Source: Saccharofermentans sp. (GTDB lineage: Bacteria; Bacillota; Clostridia; Saccharofermentanales; Saccharofermentanaceae). From it: a stretch of DNA of 64,000 nt. Each line of letters opens with the position of its first letter. Within the stretch, counting starts at the first letter, position 1. Under the pieces are notes generated by a model. The model did no database searches. It saw only the letters and a list, made by a program, of their open reading frames with translations, and was not told the DNA's origin. Below are positions 30,178-40,793 of the stretch, in pieces. Location: NCBI GenBank assembly GCA_024688685.1, contig JAILDX010000003.1, positions 1 through 64,000 of the forward strand. The letters are read 5' to 3'. Both the position numbers and the translations under genes were made by a program.

Positions 30178-30930
30178 TTACTTCTTGGAATTAGAAGCCG
30201 CAGCGTATCCGTACTTGTACTTCTTGCCGTAACCGTAGCCGTACTTCTTTGCTCTTGAAGATGCTCCGTTATATACAAAGCCGATGATCTTTGCATTTAC
30301 GAGCTGAAGCTGACGGAGTGTGTAATCAAGGTCGGATGACTGTGTGTAATCCTGTCTTACGACAACAACGATACCGTCTGTAACCTTTGAAGCAACGAGA
30401 GCATCAGAAACCTCACCTACAGGAGGGAGGTCAAGGATGACCACGTCGTAATTCTCTGCAAGATTGTCGATGAGCAGAGCGAACTGCTTTGAGCCGAGAA
30501 GCTCTGAAGGATTCGGCGGAATGTCGCCGGCCTGAACTACGTCAAAGTTCTTGATAAGTACATCCTTGTGGAGTGTGGCATTCTCGCTGTTGATTCCTGC
30601 AAGGAGATTTGAAAGACCTGTTGTCTTGGGAAGGTTGATCTTCTTGCGGAGTGTGGGAAGACGGAGGTCACACTCGACCAGCACAACCCTCTGACCACCC
30701 TCTGCGATGGAGTAAGCCATATTGATAGCCGTAAGGCTCTTTCCTTCGCCGTGAATGGAGCTTGTAACGCCTATAACTCTTGCATTTCTGTCATTACGCT
30801 TGATAGCGAACATCAGGTTTGTTCTGAGAAGATTATATGCTTCACGTCCCTCAAACTTAAGCTTGGGACCAATATAGCTCATTGATGTGTCGGCTGCTCT
30901 CTTGCTGTTGTTCTTCTTATTATTAGCCAT
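30178..30930 (-). CDS. CpsD/CapB-family tyrosine-protein kinase
   Basis: GVTSSIHGEGKSLTAINMAYS Walker A, VVLVECDLRLPTL, VVILDLPPVGEVSDA; C-terminal Tyr cluster KKYGYGYGKKYKYGYA. Confidence 0.95.
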   Translation of the reverse strand: MANNKKNNSKRAADTSMSYIGPKLKFEGREAYNLLRTNLMFAIKRNDRNARVIGVTSSIHGEGKSLTAINMAYSIAEGGQRVVLVECDLRLPTLRKKINLPKTTGLSNLLAGINSENATLHKDVLIKNFDVVQAGDIPPNPSELLGSKQFALLIDNLAENYDVVILDLPPVGEVSDALVASKVTDGIVVVVRQDYTQSSDLDYTLRQLQLVNAKIIGFVYNGASSRAKKYGYGYGKKYKYGYAAASNSKK

Positions 30931-30931
30931 A

Positions 30932-31810
30932 TCACTTACCCTCGCTTCCGTCGTTATCATTTATTACGAAAGGGTTCTCGTCTCCGGAAGTCGCCGTCTT
31001 CGAAACAGAAGGCGTCGCTACGGAAGGCTTGCCCTGACCAGCTCTTGCCTTCTCGCTCGCCTTTGCATAAGACTTGCCATATCCGTAATAACCGCCTGCT
31101 GATTCTTCCGACAGATCAGGGATAGACGAGAGAATAGGTATATTCTTGTACTTCTCGAGCAGGAAATCCTCTTCTCTGATAGTGCTGTCCATGAGGGATC
31201 TCAGTATAATGACACCGCAGGCAAGAACAAAACCGATCAGCATACCGATCGCTGTGTTCTTCAGGTAATTAGGTGAATATGCCTGCTTGGGAGAAACTGC
31301 AAGGTCAACAACCTTAACAGATGAACCGTCAACTATGTCAGAGATCTTATCTGTAATTACATCAACGATCGTATTGGCAATATGTGCTGCCATATCAGGA
31401 TCCTTGTCGATAACTGTGATCTTAAATACAGGAGTATCGCCTTCCGCACTGCCGGAAACCTTTCTAATGAGTTCCTCGTAAGTGTAAGGAATTTGACCTT
31501 CGCTGATAGCCTCAAGCAAAGTATTGCGGCTCGTAAGGATAACGCTGTACGTCTCAACGAGTGAGTTGGAAGCGTAAATATCGCTGCTGGAAATGTTTAC
31601 CTTTGTAGAACCGATATTGACTGAATTGTTGTTTACATACAGAAGTGCCGTCGTCTGGTACAGCGGCGTAACAAAGAAGTAGGTGTACACAAAAAGCAGA
31701 ATGCCGCCTACGATAGTAGCACCGACTATGACCCAGATCTTCTTCCAAAGCGCCTGCAGGAGCTTTAAGAGATCTATTTCCTCCTGTCCGTTCATAAAAT
31801 CATTAGCCAT
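30932..31810 (-). CDS. Wzz/YveK-family chain-length determinant / kinase modulator
   Basis: EIDLLKLLQALWKKIWVIVGATIVGGILLFVYTYFFVTPLYQTTALLYV; second TM near LKNTAIGMLIGFVLACGVIIL. Confidence 0.93.
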   Translation of the reverse strand: MANDFMNGQEEIDLLKLLQALWKKIWVIVGATIVGGILLFVYTYFFVTPLYQTTALLYVNNNSVNIGSTKVNISSSDIYASNSLVETYSVILTSRNTLLEAISEGQIPYTYEELIRKVSGSAEGDTPVFKITVIDKDPDMAAHIANTIVDVITDKISDIVDGSSVKVVDLAVSPKQAYSPNYLKNTAIGMLIGFVLACGVIILRSLMDSTIREEDFLLEKYKNIPILSSIPDLSEESAGGYYGYGKSYAKASEKARAGQGKPSVATPSVSKTATSGDENPFVINDNDGSEGK

Positions 31811-31877
31811 TACAGATTATTCCCCCGCATAGTTTTACACACTAGCATTAAATATATCACAAAAAGCTGCGCTATAT

Positions 31878-31905
31878 ATTATATATTTTAACAATTGTGT
31901 GTCAA
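31878..31905 (-). promoter_or_regulatory. Putative promoter of EPS regulatory operon
   Basis: Minus strand TTGACA-N16-TATAAT. Confidence 0.7.
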
Positions 31906-31999
31906 AAGTTTGCTTAAGGGTTATGAAAAGTGCGTGGAGAACGGATTATGCTTGGAGTGTTGAGGTGCGCAGCCGCACGCGGTCAGCTTGCCCGCCCGC

Positions 32000-33121
32000 C
32001 TACGACCGGTCCATCGAGACGTTCAGTATAATTCCAAACGATATATAGTTGATCAGCATCGCTGTTCCACCAAGACTTATAAACGGAAGCGGTATTCCCG
32101 TGATCGGCAGGAGACCGACGCCCATTCCGAGGTTCTCGATAAAGTGAAACGCAAACGATGTTGCAAGACCTGTAACTATGTAAGACTGTGACGGCAGCTT
32201 TGCCCTGCTTGCAACAAACATACACCTGCCGATAAAGAAAAACGCCAGCAGCACGACGGCCGTAGTACCTATAAATCCCAGGTGTTCCGATACCGCTGAA
32301 TAGATAAAGTCACTCTCCTTAACCGGAACCGAGGTAAGTACGCCCGTATGGTTTCCCGTAAGACCACCCGAAGCTATCGCCGCCTTGGACTGGACGAGAT
32401 TATACTCTGACTGGGGATTTGAGCCTGAGAAGATAACCGTGAGGATCCTCGCTTTCTGGTATTCCTCAAGATAGAAGAACCACAGCGTCGGTGCAACGAT
32501 TACGATCGACCCTGATATCGCCAGAAGGAAATACCTGTACTTTATCCCCCACACGAAAGACATACACACAAACGAGAACATGATAACCATCGCCGTACCG
32601 AAGTCAGGCTGCAGAAGGATGAGCATCATCGGCGGACCGTATGTCGCGCCAAGGAGCAGAAGTCCTTTAAGATAGCTGATCTTCTTCTGCGTCATCTGCT
32701 CAAATATCTCGGCCGCAACCATTATGAGTCCGATCTTCATGAGCTCGGAAGGCTGGAAGTTACCGATAACAGGGAGATTGAGCCATGAATCCGCACCCCA
32801 GGTCGATTTAAGTGAATATCCGTCTATCGGGACAAGTACAAGCAGGAAAAGACCGACACCGTAGATGATCCTTCCTACAAGCTTGAGAAAATGAGTCTCA
32901 AGAATAGCGATGATCGTAGCAATGATCATTCCGGCTACTGTCGCATATATCTGCCTGTAGTAGTTTCCGGGGTAGGCTGCGTAGCCTGAAGAAAGCACGC
33001 GTTGCAGGACATAAAGACCGATAACGGCAAGAAGCAAGACCGGTACGATGAGGTAATAATCGATCTTCTTGCTGTATTCGCTGTTGCGAAGTCTAACTAT
33101 TCCGGACTTACGGGTTTCCAT
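32000..33121 (-). CDS. rodA: FtsW/RodA/SpoVE-family protein (RodA-like)
   Basis: GVGLLPITGIPLPFISLGGTAMLINYISFGIILNV, LLLQPDFGTAMVI. Confidence 0.9.
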   Translation of the reverse strand: METRKSGIVRLRNSEYSKKIDYYLIVPVLLLAVIGLYVLQRVLSSGYAAYPGNYYRQIYATVAGMIIATIIAILETHFLKLVGRIIYGVGLFLLVLVPIDGYSLKSTWGADSWLNLPVIGNFQPSELMKIGLIMVAAEIFEQMTQKKISYLKGLLLLGATYGPPMMLILLQPDFGTAMVIMFSFVCMSFVWGIKYRYFLLAISGSIVIVAPTLWFFYLEEYQKARILTVIFSGSNPQSEYNLVQSKAAIASGGLTGNHTGVLTSVPVKESDFIYSAVSEHLGFIGTTAVVLLAFFFIGRCMFVASRAKLPSQSYIVTGLATSFAFHFIENLGMGVGLLPITGIPLPFISLGGTAMLINYISFGIILNVSMDRS

Positions 33122-34127
33122 CGTCTTTCATTTCTGATGATTCCGGCTCTTCAGTCACTGTCGGTTCTTCTTCAGCTGCAGTTTCTTCTTTAGCCACGTC
33201 CGCCTCTGAAACATCGACAGCACCTGCGGCTTCTTCCGTCACTGCCGGTGCGGCTGCTGATTTCGCGATGAGGAAACGCTCAGGGAGAGGCTTCCTTTCA
33301 ATCTTCTTGTAGTGAGCGTAAGCGATATAAAGAAGACCACCTACAACAAGGAATACTGAGAGGAGCTGGGATGCTCTGATGGCTGTTCCGGTTATGTAGA
33401 GTGAATCCGTGCGGAGCCCCTCGACGAAGAAACGGATAACGCCATATCCCACGAAGTAGACGCAGGATGTCTCAAGCGCGTATTTGCTGTGCTTGCGCAT
33501 ATAGAGAAGTATCCAGAAAAGGATAAAATTGCCAAGTGATTCATAAATGAACGTGGGGTGAACCGCCATCGAAGGATCGAGTGTCGGGCAGTTAGAAGCA
33601 AGATAGTTTGAGATCTCAGCAGAAGTCATGCCCCACGGAAGAGTTGTCGTTGTACCAAAGGCCTCCTGGTTGAAGAAGTTGCCCCATCTGCCGATAGCCT
33701 GTCCCAGAGGGAGAAGCGGTGCAAGATAATCAAAGACAGTCTGGAAAGGGATCTTTCTGATCTTGCACATGATGATGTAGCCCAGAAGAACAGCAATAAC
33801 GCCGCCGTAGATCGCAAGTCCGCCGGATCTTGTGTCAAATATCAGCTTGAGGTCATCCTTGTAATAATCCCACTTGAAGATAACGTAGTATATACGCGCT
33901 CCGACGATTGCACAGGGTATCGTGACAAACATCAGATCATAGACAAGATCGGGTGAGAAATTGTTAGCTCTTGCCTGCTTTACGGCGAGCCCGAAACAAA
34001 GCAGCATTCCGATTGCGATGATTATTCCGTACCAGTAAACATTAAAGCTCCCGACGGAGAAAGCAACGGGATTTATGTCTATCTCTATTCCCAGTCCGGG
34101 AAATGTAATCGTATCATACTCTATCAT
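33108..34127 (-). CDS. lgt: Prolipoprotein diacylglyceryl transferase with acidic C-terminal tail
   Basis: RSGGLAIYGGVIAVLLG, QAIGRWGNFFNQEAFG, HPTFIYESLGN; C-terminal A/E/T-rich extension. Confidence 0.95.
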   Translation of the reverse strand: MIEYDTITFPGLGIEIDINPVAFSVGSFNVYWYGIIIAIGMLLCFGLAVKQARANNFSPDLVYDLMFVTIPCAIVGARIYYVIFKWDYYKDDLKLIFDTRSGGLAIYGGVIAVLLGYIIMCKIRKIPFQTVFDYLAPLLPLGQAIGRWGNFFNQEAFGTTTTLPWGMTSAEISNYLASNCPTLDPSMAVHPTFIYESLGNFILFWILLYMRKHSKYALETSCVYFVGYGVIRFFVEGLRTDSLYITGTAIRASQLLSVFLVVGGLLYIAYAHYKKIERKPLPERFLIAKSAAAPAVTEEAAGAVDVSEADVAKEETAAEEEPTVTEEPESSEMKDDGNP

Positions 34128-34153
34128 ATCTTTTTACCTCGAACGACATTGTA

Positions 34154-35086
34154 TCACAGTATCTGCGATTGTAACAATTCTCTTGCTCTTTTCTTATCTG
34201 CCTCAACGTAAGATATCAGCTCATCCTTGCCCGGGAAAGCCGTCTCGTCTCTCAGGAAGAAGAGAAGCTCAACTCTGATAAGAGCCCCATATATATCCTC
34301 GTCAAAATCGAAAATATAAGTCTCACATACATCCTCCGTCGCATTCTCAAGAGTGGGACGAAGTCCTATGTTGGTAACTCCGTAATATGTATCGTGACCC
34401 AGGATGATCCTTGACAGGTATACGCCGCGGCGCGCCCTGCACTTGCCTTCAGGAATCCTTATATTTGCAGTCGGAAATCCCATCTGTCTGCCCATCTGCT
34501 TGCCCTTAACGACCTTCCCTGTATATGAGAACGGCCTTCCGAGACAGAGTTTTGCGTATTCATCGGGATGTCCGTTATCCAGGTCCTCACGAAGCCATGT
34601 TGAAGACACTTTGCGGCCTGTCCTTGTCTTAAAATCGCGGATGATGACATCGATATTCATCGGTTTGCACAGTTCCCTGAGTTTCTCAGCGTCAGCTGAA
34701 GCTCCTTTGCCGAACCTGTAATCACTGCCGACAATGACAGCTGCCGCGCCCATCTTTATCGTCACGTAATCGACAACAAAATCATATGGACCCATGTCGC
34801 ATATATCCCTGTAATCGAGGACAAGCATCTCATCAACACCAAGGGATGAAATTATTTCCTGCTGCTCGTCCGGTGTCGTGAGAACACCGTCCTCAGTCTT
34901 TGGAAGATTGGTAAAGGTCTGTACGCATGAGATCAGGTTATTTGCCGCCGCATATCTGACGAGGCTTTTGATTATGTCGATATGTCCCTCGTGAATTCCG
35001 TCGAACATGCCCAGAGCAACAGCTCTTTTGCCCACCAGAAAAGGGAGTTCGTCAATATGATATTTCCTTGTAAACTCTATCCTCAT
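34154..35086 (-). CDS. ribF: Bifunctional riboflavin kinase/FAD synthetase
   Basis: ALGMFDGIHEGHIDII, GKQMGRQMGFPTANIRIPEGKCRARRGVY, VTNIGLRPT. Confidence 0.95.
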   Translation of the reverse strand: MRIEFTRKYHIDELPFLVGKRAVALGMFDGIHEGHIDIIKSLVRYAAANNLISCVQTFTNLPKTEDGVLTTPDEQQEIISSLGVDEMLVLDYRDICDMGPYDFVVDYVTIKMGAAAVIVGSDYRFGKGASADAEKLRELCKPMNIDVIIRDFKTRTGRKVSSTWLREDLDNGHPDEYAKLCLGRPFSYTGKVVKGKQMGRQMGFPTANIRIPEGKCRARRGVYLSRIILGHDTYYGVTNIGLRPTLENATEDVCETYIFDFDEDIYGALIRVELLFFLRDETAFPGKDELISYVEADKKRARELLQSQIL

Positions 35087-35961
35087 GCAAACCCCCTGTC
35101 CACCATGATGATATTCTTATCGTCCTTGTAGATGACCGCTATCAGCCTGCCCCCGGACTTCGCGCAGCAAAGCGCTCCGGTCCCGGCATCAAAGCCTTTT
35201 ATCCTTGAGGCCTGAACCTTGACGCCGTTCGAGATAAGTCTGGCCATATTCTCATCCAGCTCGACCGAAGGCATGCCTGACAATGTCAGCATCGGGTCGA
35301 TAAAACTGTCTTCAGTAATGGCATCCGGCAATACTGAATCCTTTATGTCGAAAGGTCCAGCCATCGTTCTTCTCAGTTCTTCCGCATATGCACCAAAACC
35401 CGAGAGTTCTCCGGCATCAGTGCATATCGTCCTGATATACGTGCCCTTTGAGCAATGGACCTCAAACTCGACTGCCAGCATATCGCCTTCTTCTTCAGTC
35501 TTTGTTATCTCAAGTGAGTACACCTTTATCCTGTTTGGCTTAAGTTCAAACTCAACGCCTTCCCTTGCCAGTTCATATGCCTTGCGGCCGTTTATCTTCT
35601 TTGCTGAATACTTTGGCGGTGTCTGGAGTTCTCTTGAAGCGATCTCCTTCAGCGCTTCCGTAACCTTGCAGATATCACCGGTACCGCATTTCTTCACAGG
35701 AGTTATCTCACCTGTCTTGTCACCGGTATCGGATGCCGCACCAAATACCGCCCGGCACACATATTTCTTGTCGTAATCGTCCGTATAGCGCATAAACTTC
35801 AGCGCATCACCTGTAAACACGGGCAAAAGACCGGTCGCGAAAGGGTCCAGCGTACCGCTGTGACCGACTTTCTTGATACCGGTTGTCCTTCTTACGATCT
35901 TATCTGCATCAAAGGAAGTCATTCCCTGCGGCTTGTCGAGAAGGATGATCCCGCCTGTCAT
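35083..35961 (-). CDS. truB: tRNA pseudouridine(55) synthase
   Basis: GGIILLDKPQGMTSFDA, KVGHSGTLDPFATGLLPV, QTPPKYSAKKINGRKAYELAREG. Confidence 0.97.
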   Translation of the reverse strand: MTGGIILLDKPQGMTSFDADKIVRRTTGIKKVGHSGTLDPFATGLLPVFTGDALKFMRYTDDYDKKYVCRAVFGAASDTGDKTGEITPVKKCGTGDICKVTEALKEIASRELQTPPKYSAKKINGRKAYELAREGVEFELKPNRIKVYSLEITKTEEEGDMLAVEFEVHCSKGTYIRTICTDAGELSGFGAYAEELRRTMAGPFDIKDSVLPDAITEDSFIDPMLTLSGMPSVELDENMARLISNGVKVQASRIKGFDAGTGALCCAKSGGRLIAVIYKDDKNIIMVDRGFA

Positions 35962-36992
35962 TTGAGGATCTCCGAGGCTCTCGCAATAACCTGCTCGGCT
36001 ATGTCATCGATCGTCTCATTTACGATATCCGACTTTGTGAATCCGGATGACCTGATGTGTCCGCCACCGCCGAAAGACTTGGCAAAAGTGGCACAGTCAA
36101 AGTATGATTTGGATCTCAGGTTGCACCTGATGCTGTCTTTCTTCAGATGTTCTCTTATAACGACTGAGAGCTCGACACCGTCAATATCTCTCAGGATCGA
36201 GGGGATCTCATCTATCGCACTGACGGTCGCATTGAATCTCTCGAAATCGGCAAGTCTTACCCTTGCGACAGCCATCTTCCCGCTGCAATAGAACTCAACC
36301 TTGCCGCGGATATATGTAACAAGGTCAAAATCTGTCCTCTTCTTACGGTCGTACAGGTTATAGCAGACATCGCTTATATTTCCGCCGGCGTCAAAGAGCA
36401 GTCCGGAAGCTTCAAGCGTCTCCGGTCTTGTATTCGTATAAGTAAACCTGCCCGTATCTGTAACGATTCCTGCAAGGAAGCAGTTCGCACTCCTCGGAGT
36501 AAGCAGATCCTTTCCTGTCATGCGTTCCAGCTCCTGAACGGCATAAAAGCATATCTCGCTGGCAGATGATGCATCACCGTCGATCCAGACGTTGTCTCCA
36601 TCGGCCTCCACAGTCACATGGTGGTCGATGATGAGCTTGTTCTCGGCTCTGTCAAAAAACTCACCGCAGACACCCATTCTGGAACCGACGCTGCAGTCAA
36701 CGCCAAATGCGGTATATTCACCGGGGTCGCTGTACGGGAAACCGTCCCTGCCCGGGTATATGAGCAGATCTTCAACCTTAAGGAACTCCATTATATCGAG
36801 AAGCTCCTCAGGCATGGCAACATATGCCTTTACGCCCATTTTTCTGAGTACATCAGCCATTCCGCAGCCTGCACCTATGCAGTCTCCGTCAACACTCCTG
36901 TGGATAAACATAACAAAAGGTTTACCTGAAGAAGCGGCTTTCAGTATGTTTTCCGCCATTCTTGAGGCGTTTGCAAGATATTTACTCTTCAT
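35958..36992 (-). CDS. nrnA: DHH/DHHA1 phosphoesterase (NrnA-like)
   Basis: VDGDCIGAGCGMA, IIDHHVTVE DHH motif, FGGGGHIRSSGF DHHA1. Confidence 0.92.
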   Translation of the reverse strand: MKSKYLANASRMAENILKAASSGKPFVMFIHRSVDGDCIGAGCGMADVLRKMGVKAYVAMPEELLDIMEFLKVEDLLIYPGRDGFPYSDPGEYTAFGVDCSVGSRMGVCGEFFDRAENKLIIDHHVTVEADGDNVWIDGDASSASEICFYAVQELERMTGKDLLTPRSANCFLAGIVTDTGRFTYTNTRPETLEASGLLFDAGGNISDVCYNLYDRKKRTDFDLVTYIRGKVEFYCSGKMAVARVRLADFERFNATVSAIDEIPSILRDIDGVELSVVIREHLKKDSIRCNLRSKSYFDCATFAKSFGGGGHIRSSGFTKSDIVNETIDDIAEQVIARASEILK

Positions 36993-37377
36993 CTTTCCTG
37001 CGGTTCTTCGCTTCCTGTCTTATCTCTTCATCACGGGCCAGTGCACGGTTTATGGCGTCATCGAGCTTCTCCGCCTCATCAAGCGTATTATCCGGCTTGA
37101 AGTGGAGTTCGGGAGCGACTCTCAGGTTGATCTGTTTTACCATCTCGCAACGTATGAAGCCCTTTGCGTGCTCGATCGCACGCATGGCTTCCTGCTTTGT
37201 CTTATCGTCGCCGAAAACTGAAATGAACACCGTGCAATGGGTCAGGTCAGAGCTCATCTTTGCGGCTGTAACCGTAGTCATGAACGGGATCCTCGGATCA
37301 CCCAGCCTGTTCTGTATGATATCTGACAAGACCTTCTGCATCTGGTCTCCGACTATTTCCGCGCGGTTGTGTCTCAT
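36982..37377 (-). CDS. rbfA: Ribosome-binding factor A
   Basis: [48 protein letters not shown]. Confidence 0.95.
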   Translation of the reverse strand: MRHNRAEIVGDQMQKVLSDIIQNRLGDPRIPFMTTVTAAKMSSDLTHCTVFISVFGDDKTKQEAMRAIEHAKGFIRCEMVKQINLRVAPELHFKPDNTLDEAEKLDDAINRALARDEEIRQEAKNRRKDEE

Positions 37378-40172
37378 GTCCTTGCCACCTCTTGGATCTC
37401 GAAGGACTCGATGATGTCACCGATCTTGATATCGTTGAACTTCTCGATGGACAGACCGCACTCGTAGCCTGCATTTACTTCCTTAACGGCATCCTTCATT
37501 CTCTGGAGTGAACCGAGGTGACCTGTGTAAACGACTACATCGTCTCTTACGACACGGACACCGCAGTTCCTTACGATCTTACCGTCGAGGACATAACATC
37601 CTCCGATAGTACCGACACCGGATACCTTGAAGAGTTCTCTGATCTCCACGTGGCCGAGTACGACCTCGACCTCCGTAGGAGCAAGCATACCCTTCATAGC
37701 GTTCTCAACATCTTCGATAGCGTTATAGATGACGCTGTAGAGTCTGATATCAACATTAGCTTCCTTTGCCTTGTCCAGGATCATCTGGTTAGGTCTTACG
37801 TTGAAGCCGATGATGATTGCGTTGGAGATATCTGCAAGAGAGATATCCGACTCGTTGATCGCACCGACTGCGTCGTGAATAACCTTGATCTTGACCTCGT
37901 CGTTGGAGAGCTTCTCCATTGACTGCTTAACAGCCTCAACTGAACCCTGAACGTCAGCCTTGATGATAAGATTGAGATCCTTGACATCGCCTGCTGCCAT
38001 CTGTGCTGCGAGAGTATCGAGGCTCATCTTGGATGACTTCCTGATGTGCTCTTCTCTCTGCTTGATCTTACGCTTCTCAACGAGTGATCTTGCCATCTTA
38101 TCGTCTGTTACGGCGTAAAGCATCTCACCTGCCTCCGGTACCTCCGGGAGACCGAGGATCTCTACAGGGATGGAAGGACCTGCCTTCTTGATAGCATTGC
38201 CCTTGTCATCGTACATAGCTCTGACGTTGCCGATCATGGCGCCGCAGACTACGGAATCGCCCTGACGGAGCGTACCTCTCTGAACGAGGATTGTTGCAAC
38301 AGGACCTCTGTTCTTGTCGAGCTGAGCCTCGATAACGGCACCCTTTGCCTGTCTTGTAGGATCTGCCTTGAGCTCCATGACGTCAGCCGTAAGGAGAACC
38401 ATGTCGAGCAGGTCATCAATACCTGTTCCCTGCTTAGCGGAAATAGGAACCATGATCGTTGTGCCGCCCCATTCCTCAGGGATGAGCTCGTAATTGGACA
38501 GCTCCTGCTTGACCTTATCAGGGTTAGCGCCCGGCTTATCCATCTTGTTGATGGCAACGATGATCTCTGTGCCTGCTGCCTTCGCGTGGTTGATAGCCTC
38601 GACTGTCTGGGGCATAACGCCGTCGTCTGCTGCTACAACGAGGATCGCGATATCAGTAAACTGCGCACCTCTTGCACGCATCGTGGTGAAAGCTTCGTGA
38701 CCCGGCGTATCGAGGAATGTGATCTGCCTTCCCTTTGTCCTTACCGTGTAAGCACCGATATGCTGTGTGATACCGCCGGCCTCGCCTGCTACAACAGATG
38801 CGGATCTGATCTTATCGAGGAGCGATGTCTTACCATGGTCAACGTGACCCATGACAACAACGACAGGCGGCCTGGGCTTCAGACCTTCCTCATTATCCTC
38901 ACCCTCATCGAAAAGGACCTCTTCCTCATTGACCTCAGTGATCGGTGAAGCCGAGATGCCGAATGCGTCGGCGAGCATAAATGCCGTATCGAAATCAAGC
39001 TCCTGGTTGATATTAGCCATAACGCCGAGCTTCATGAGCTCCATGATTACATCGGAAGACTTCTTGCCGATACCCTCGGCGAACTCCTTGACCGTAATGA
39101 ACGGAGGAAGCTGAATCTCTGTTATAACAGAAGTCTGTACATCCTCCTGATAGGAAGAGGACTTCTTTTTCTTCTTTCTGTATGAATACTCGTCGTCGTA
39201 GTCACCGTCCATTCTGCCGGTGTAACGTCCGCCGTTATTGTTGTTCTTGCGCTTATCGCCCTTTCCGCCTTCTCTTCTGTCGTCGTTATTATTACGCTTC
39301 TTCTCCTGAGCGGCACGGTCAGCAAAGTTAGCTCTGCTCTTCTTTACCTCTTCAATAGGCTCATCGCCCTTTGCCTTTGCAGGTCTTCTGGACATCGGCC
39401 TTGAAGGTGAATCCTCATCATCCTTATCTTTCGAGAAAGAGGGTCCGCCGCCCGGTCTCTGGGGTCTTCCCTGGCCGCCGCCGTAATTTCCTCCGCCGTA
39501 TCCGCCATGTCCGGGTCTTCCGCCGTAAGGTCTTCTGTCCCTGCCGTTATCCTTGGGAACATAAGTAGTCTTGACCACCTTCTCCGGCGGAGCGATAACT
39601 GCAGAAGAGAGCTTGGGCTTCGCGGGCTCAGCAGGCTTTACAGGTTCAGCAGCCTTTGCAGGTTCCTCCTTGGCAGTCTCTGCCTTCGGAGCCTCCTCTG
39701 CTGGCTTCTCCGCAGGCTTCTCTTCCTTTACCGGAGCCTTCTCTTCTTTTACAGGCTCCTTGTCAGCCTTCTCAGCCTTCTCAGTCTTTGTTGTCTTCTT
39801 TGCAGGCTTCTCTTCCTTTGTATCCTTAGCCTCTTTTGCATCAGCCTTGGAAGAAGTCTTCTTCTCTGTATCTTCAGCAGGCTTCTTTGTTGTCTTCTTT
39901 GCAGCAGTCTCAGCCTTCTTCTCTGCCGTCTTCCCGGCTGTCTCCTTCTTTGCCGCAGTCTTCTTTGCGGGTTCCTTTGCTGCCTTCTCAGTCTTGGGAG
40001 CTTCTTCGGCAGGCTTCTCTTCCTTAGCGGGAGCAGCCTTTACCTCTGCAGCAGCCTCCTCAGCGGGCTTTGTATCCTGCTCGCTCCTCTTATGGACTCT
40101 TCCTATCTTCAGTTTCTTCTGGCCTGATATTCCGCCAACTATCATTCCGTCTTTCTTTGCACTATCTGCCAT
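37374..40172 (-). CDS. infB: Translation initiation factor IF-2
   Basis: [47 protein letters not shown]; long K/A/E-rich N-terminal region. Confidence 0.99.
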   Translation of the reverse strand: MADSAKKDGMIVGGISGQKKLKIGRVHKRSEQDTKPAEEAAAEVKAAPAKEEKPAEEAPKTEKAAKEPAKKTAAKKETAGKTAEKKAETAAKKTTKKPAEDTEKKTSSKADAKEAKDTKEEKPAKKTTKTEKAEKADKEPVKEEKAPVKEEKPAEKPAEEAPKAETAKEEPAKAAEPVKPAEPAKPKLSSAVIAPPEKVVKTTYVPKDNGRDRRPYGGRPGHGGYGGGNYGGGQGRPQRPGGGPSFSKDKDDEDSPSRPMSRRPAKAKGDEPIEEVKKSRANFADRAAQEKKRNNNDDRREGGKGDKRKNNNNGGRYTGRMDGDYDDEYSYRKKKKKSSSYQEDVQTSVITEIQLPPFITVKEFAEGIGKKSSDVIMELMKLGVMANINQELDFDTAFMLADAFGISASPITEVNEEEVLFDEGEDNEEGLKPRPPVVVVMGHVDHGKTSLLDKIRSASVVAGEAGGITQHIGAYTVRTKGRQITFLDTPGHEAFTTMRARGAQFTDIAILVVAADDGVMPQTVEAINHAKAAGTEIIVAINKMDKPGANPDKVKQELSNYELIPEEWGGTTIMVPISAKQGTGIDDLLDMVLLTADVMELKADPTRQAKGAVIEAQLDKNRGPVATILVQRGTLRQGDSVVCGAMIGNVRAMYDDKGNAIKKAGPSIPVEILGLPEVPEAGEMLYAVTDDKMARSLVEKRKIKQREEHIRKSSKMSLDTLAAQMAAGDVKDLNLIIKADVQGSVEAVKQSMEKLSNDEVKIKVIHDAVGAINESDISLADISNAIIIGFNVRPNQMILDKAKEANVDIRLYSVIYNAIEDVENAMKGMLAPTEVEVVLGHVEIRELFKVSGVGTIGGCYVLDGKIVRNCGVRVVRDDVVVYTGHLGSLQRMKDAVKEVNAGYECGLSIEKFNDIKIGDIIESFEIQEVART

Positions 40173-40178
40173 CAGTTA

Positions 40179-40502
40179 TCAGTCCTCCTCATCTACGTAA
40201 TCGGTCAGTTTCTTATCGAGTGCGGCTGCAAAGCCTTTATCCGTTATTGCGATCACTCCCCGCGGGGGTTCCCCGAGTGCGTGTCCCAATTCTTCCATGG
40301 TAGAGAACCTGTACATAGGTATCTCGTACTCTACCGCATCCAGTATCTTCGACACTGTGTTCCCGGAAGTATCTTTTGAGATTATCAGGAGTGCCGCATT
40401 CCCCTTGTACATGGCTCCAACCACGCTGTCCTTGCCTGCGCAGGTCTTGCCGGCTCTCTTGATCAAACCGATAAACTTTAAGATATCTTCCTTACTTGTC
40501 AT
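40179..40502 (-). CDS. ylxQ: L7Ae-family ribosomal protein-like (YlxQ)
   Basis: KFIGLIKRAGKTCAGKDSV, AALLIISKDTSGNT; canonical nusA-infB position. Confidence 0.88.
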   Translation of the reverse strand: MTSKEDILKFIGLIKRAGKTCAGKDSVVGAMYKGNAALLIISKDTSGNTVSKILDAVEYEIPMYRFSTMEELGHALGEPPRGVIAITDKGFAAALDKKLTDYVDEED

Positions 40503-40788
40503 CAGCCTCTGCCGCCTGTTTTAATATCTCTTCAGCGAGCACCGCCAGTTCTTCGGAAGTTACCTGGTGCCTGAGCCCTTTGGCAAGTCTGCCTGATTTC
40601 CTGAGCTCCGCCTTGATGCACTCCTCGTTCCTGCAGAGATATGAGCCTCTTCCGGCCATCCTTCCGGAGGGATCGTAAACGATCTCGCCTTCGGGTGTAA
40701 GAACAACCCTGAGAAGGTCTTTCTTATCTCTCTTTGTCCTGCAGACTACGCAGGTGCGCTGCGGTTTCTTCTTGACTGGTGCCGGCAT
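40492..40788 (-). CDS. ylxR: YlxR family (RnpM) protein
   Basis: RTCVVCRTKRDKKDLLRVV, YDPSGRMAGRGSYLCRNEECI. Confidence 0.95.
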   Translation of the reverse strand: MPAPVKKKPQRTCVVCRTKRDKKDLLRVVLTPEGEIVYDPSGRMAGRGSYLCRNEECIKAELRKSGRLAKGLRHQVTSEELAVLAEEILKQAAEADDK

Positions 40789-40793
40789 TGATA

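Noticed and set aside
39507-40200. Long plus-strand ORFs (206 and 209 aa) opposite infB
   Set aside because: Antisense to the K/A/E-rich IF-2 N-terminus; low-complexity Ser/Leu/Phe composition is a codon-bias artefact.
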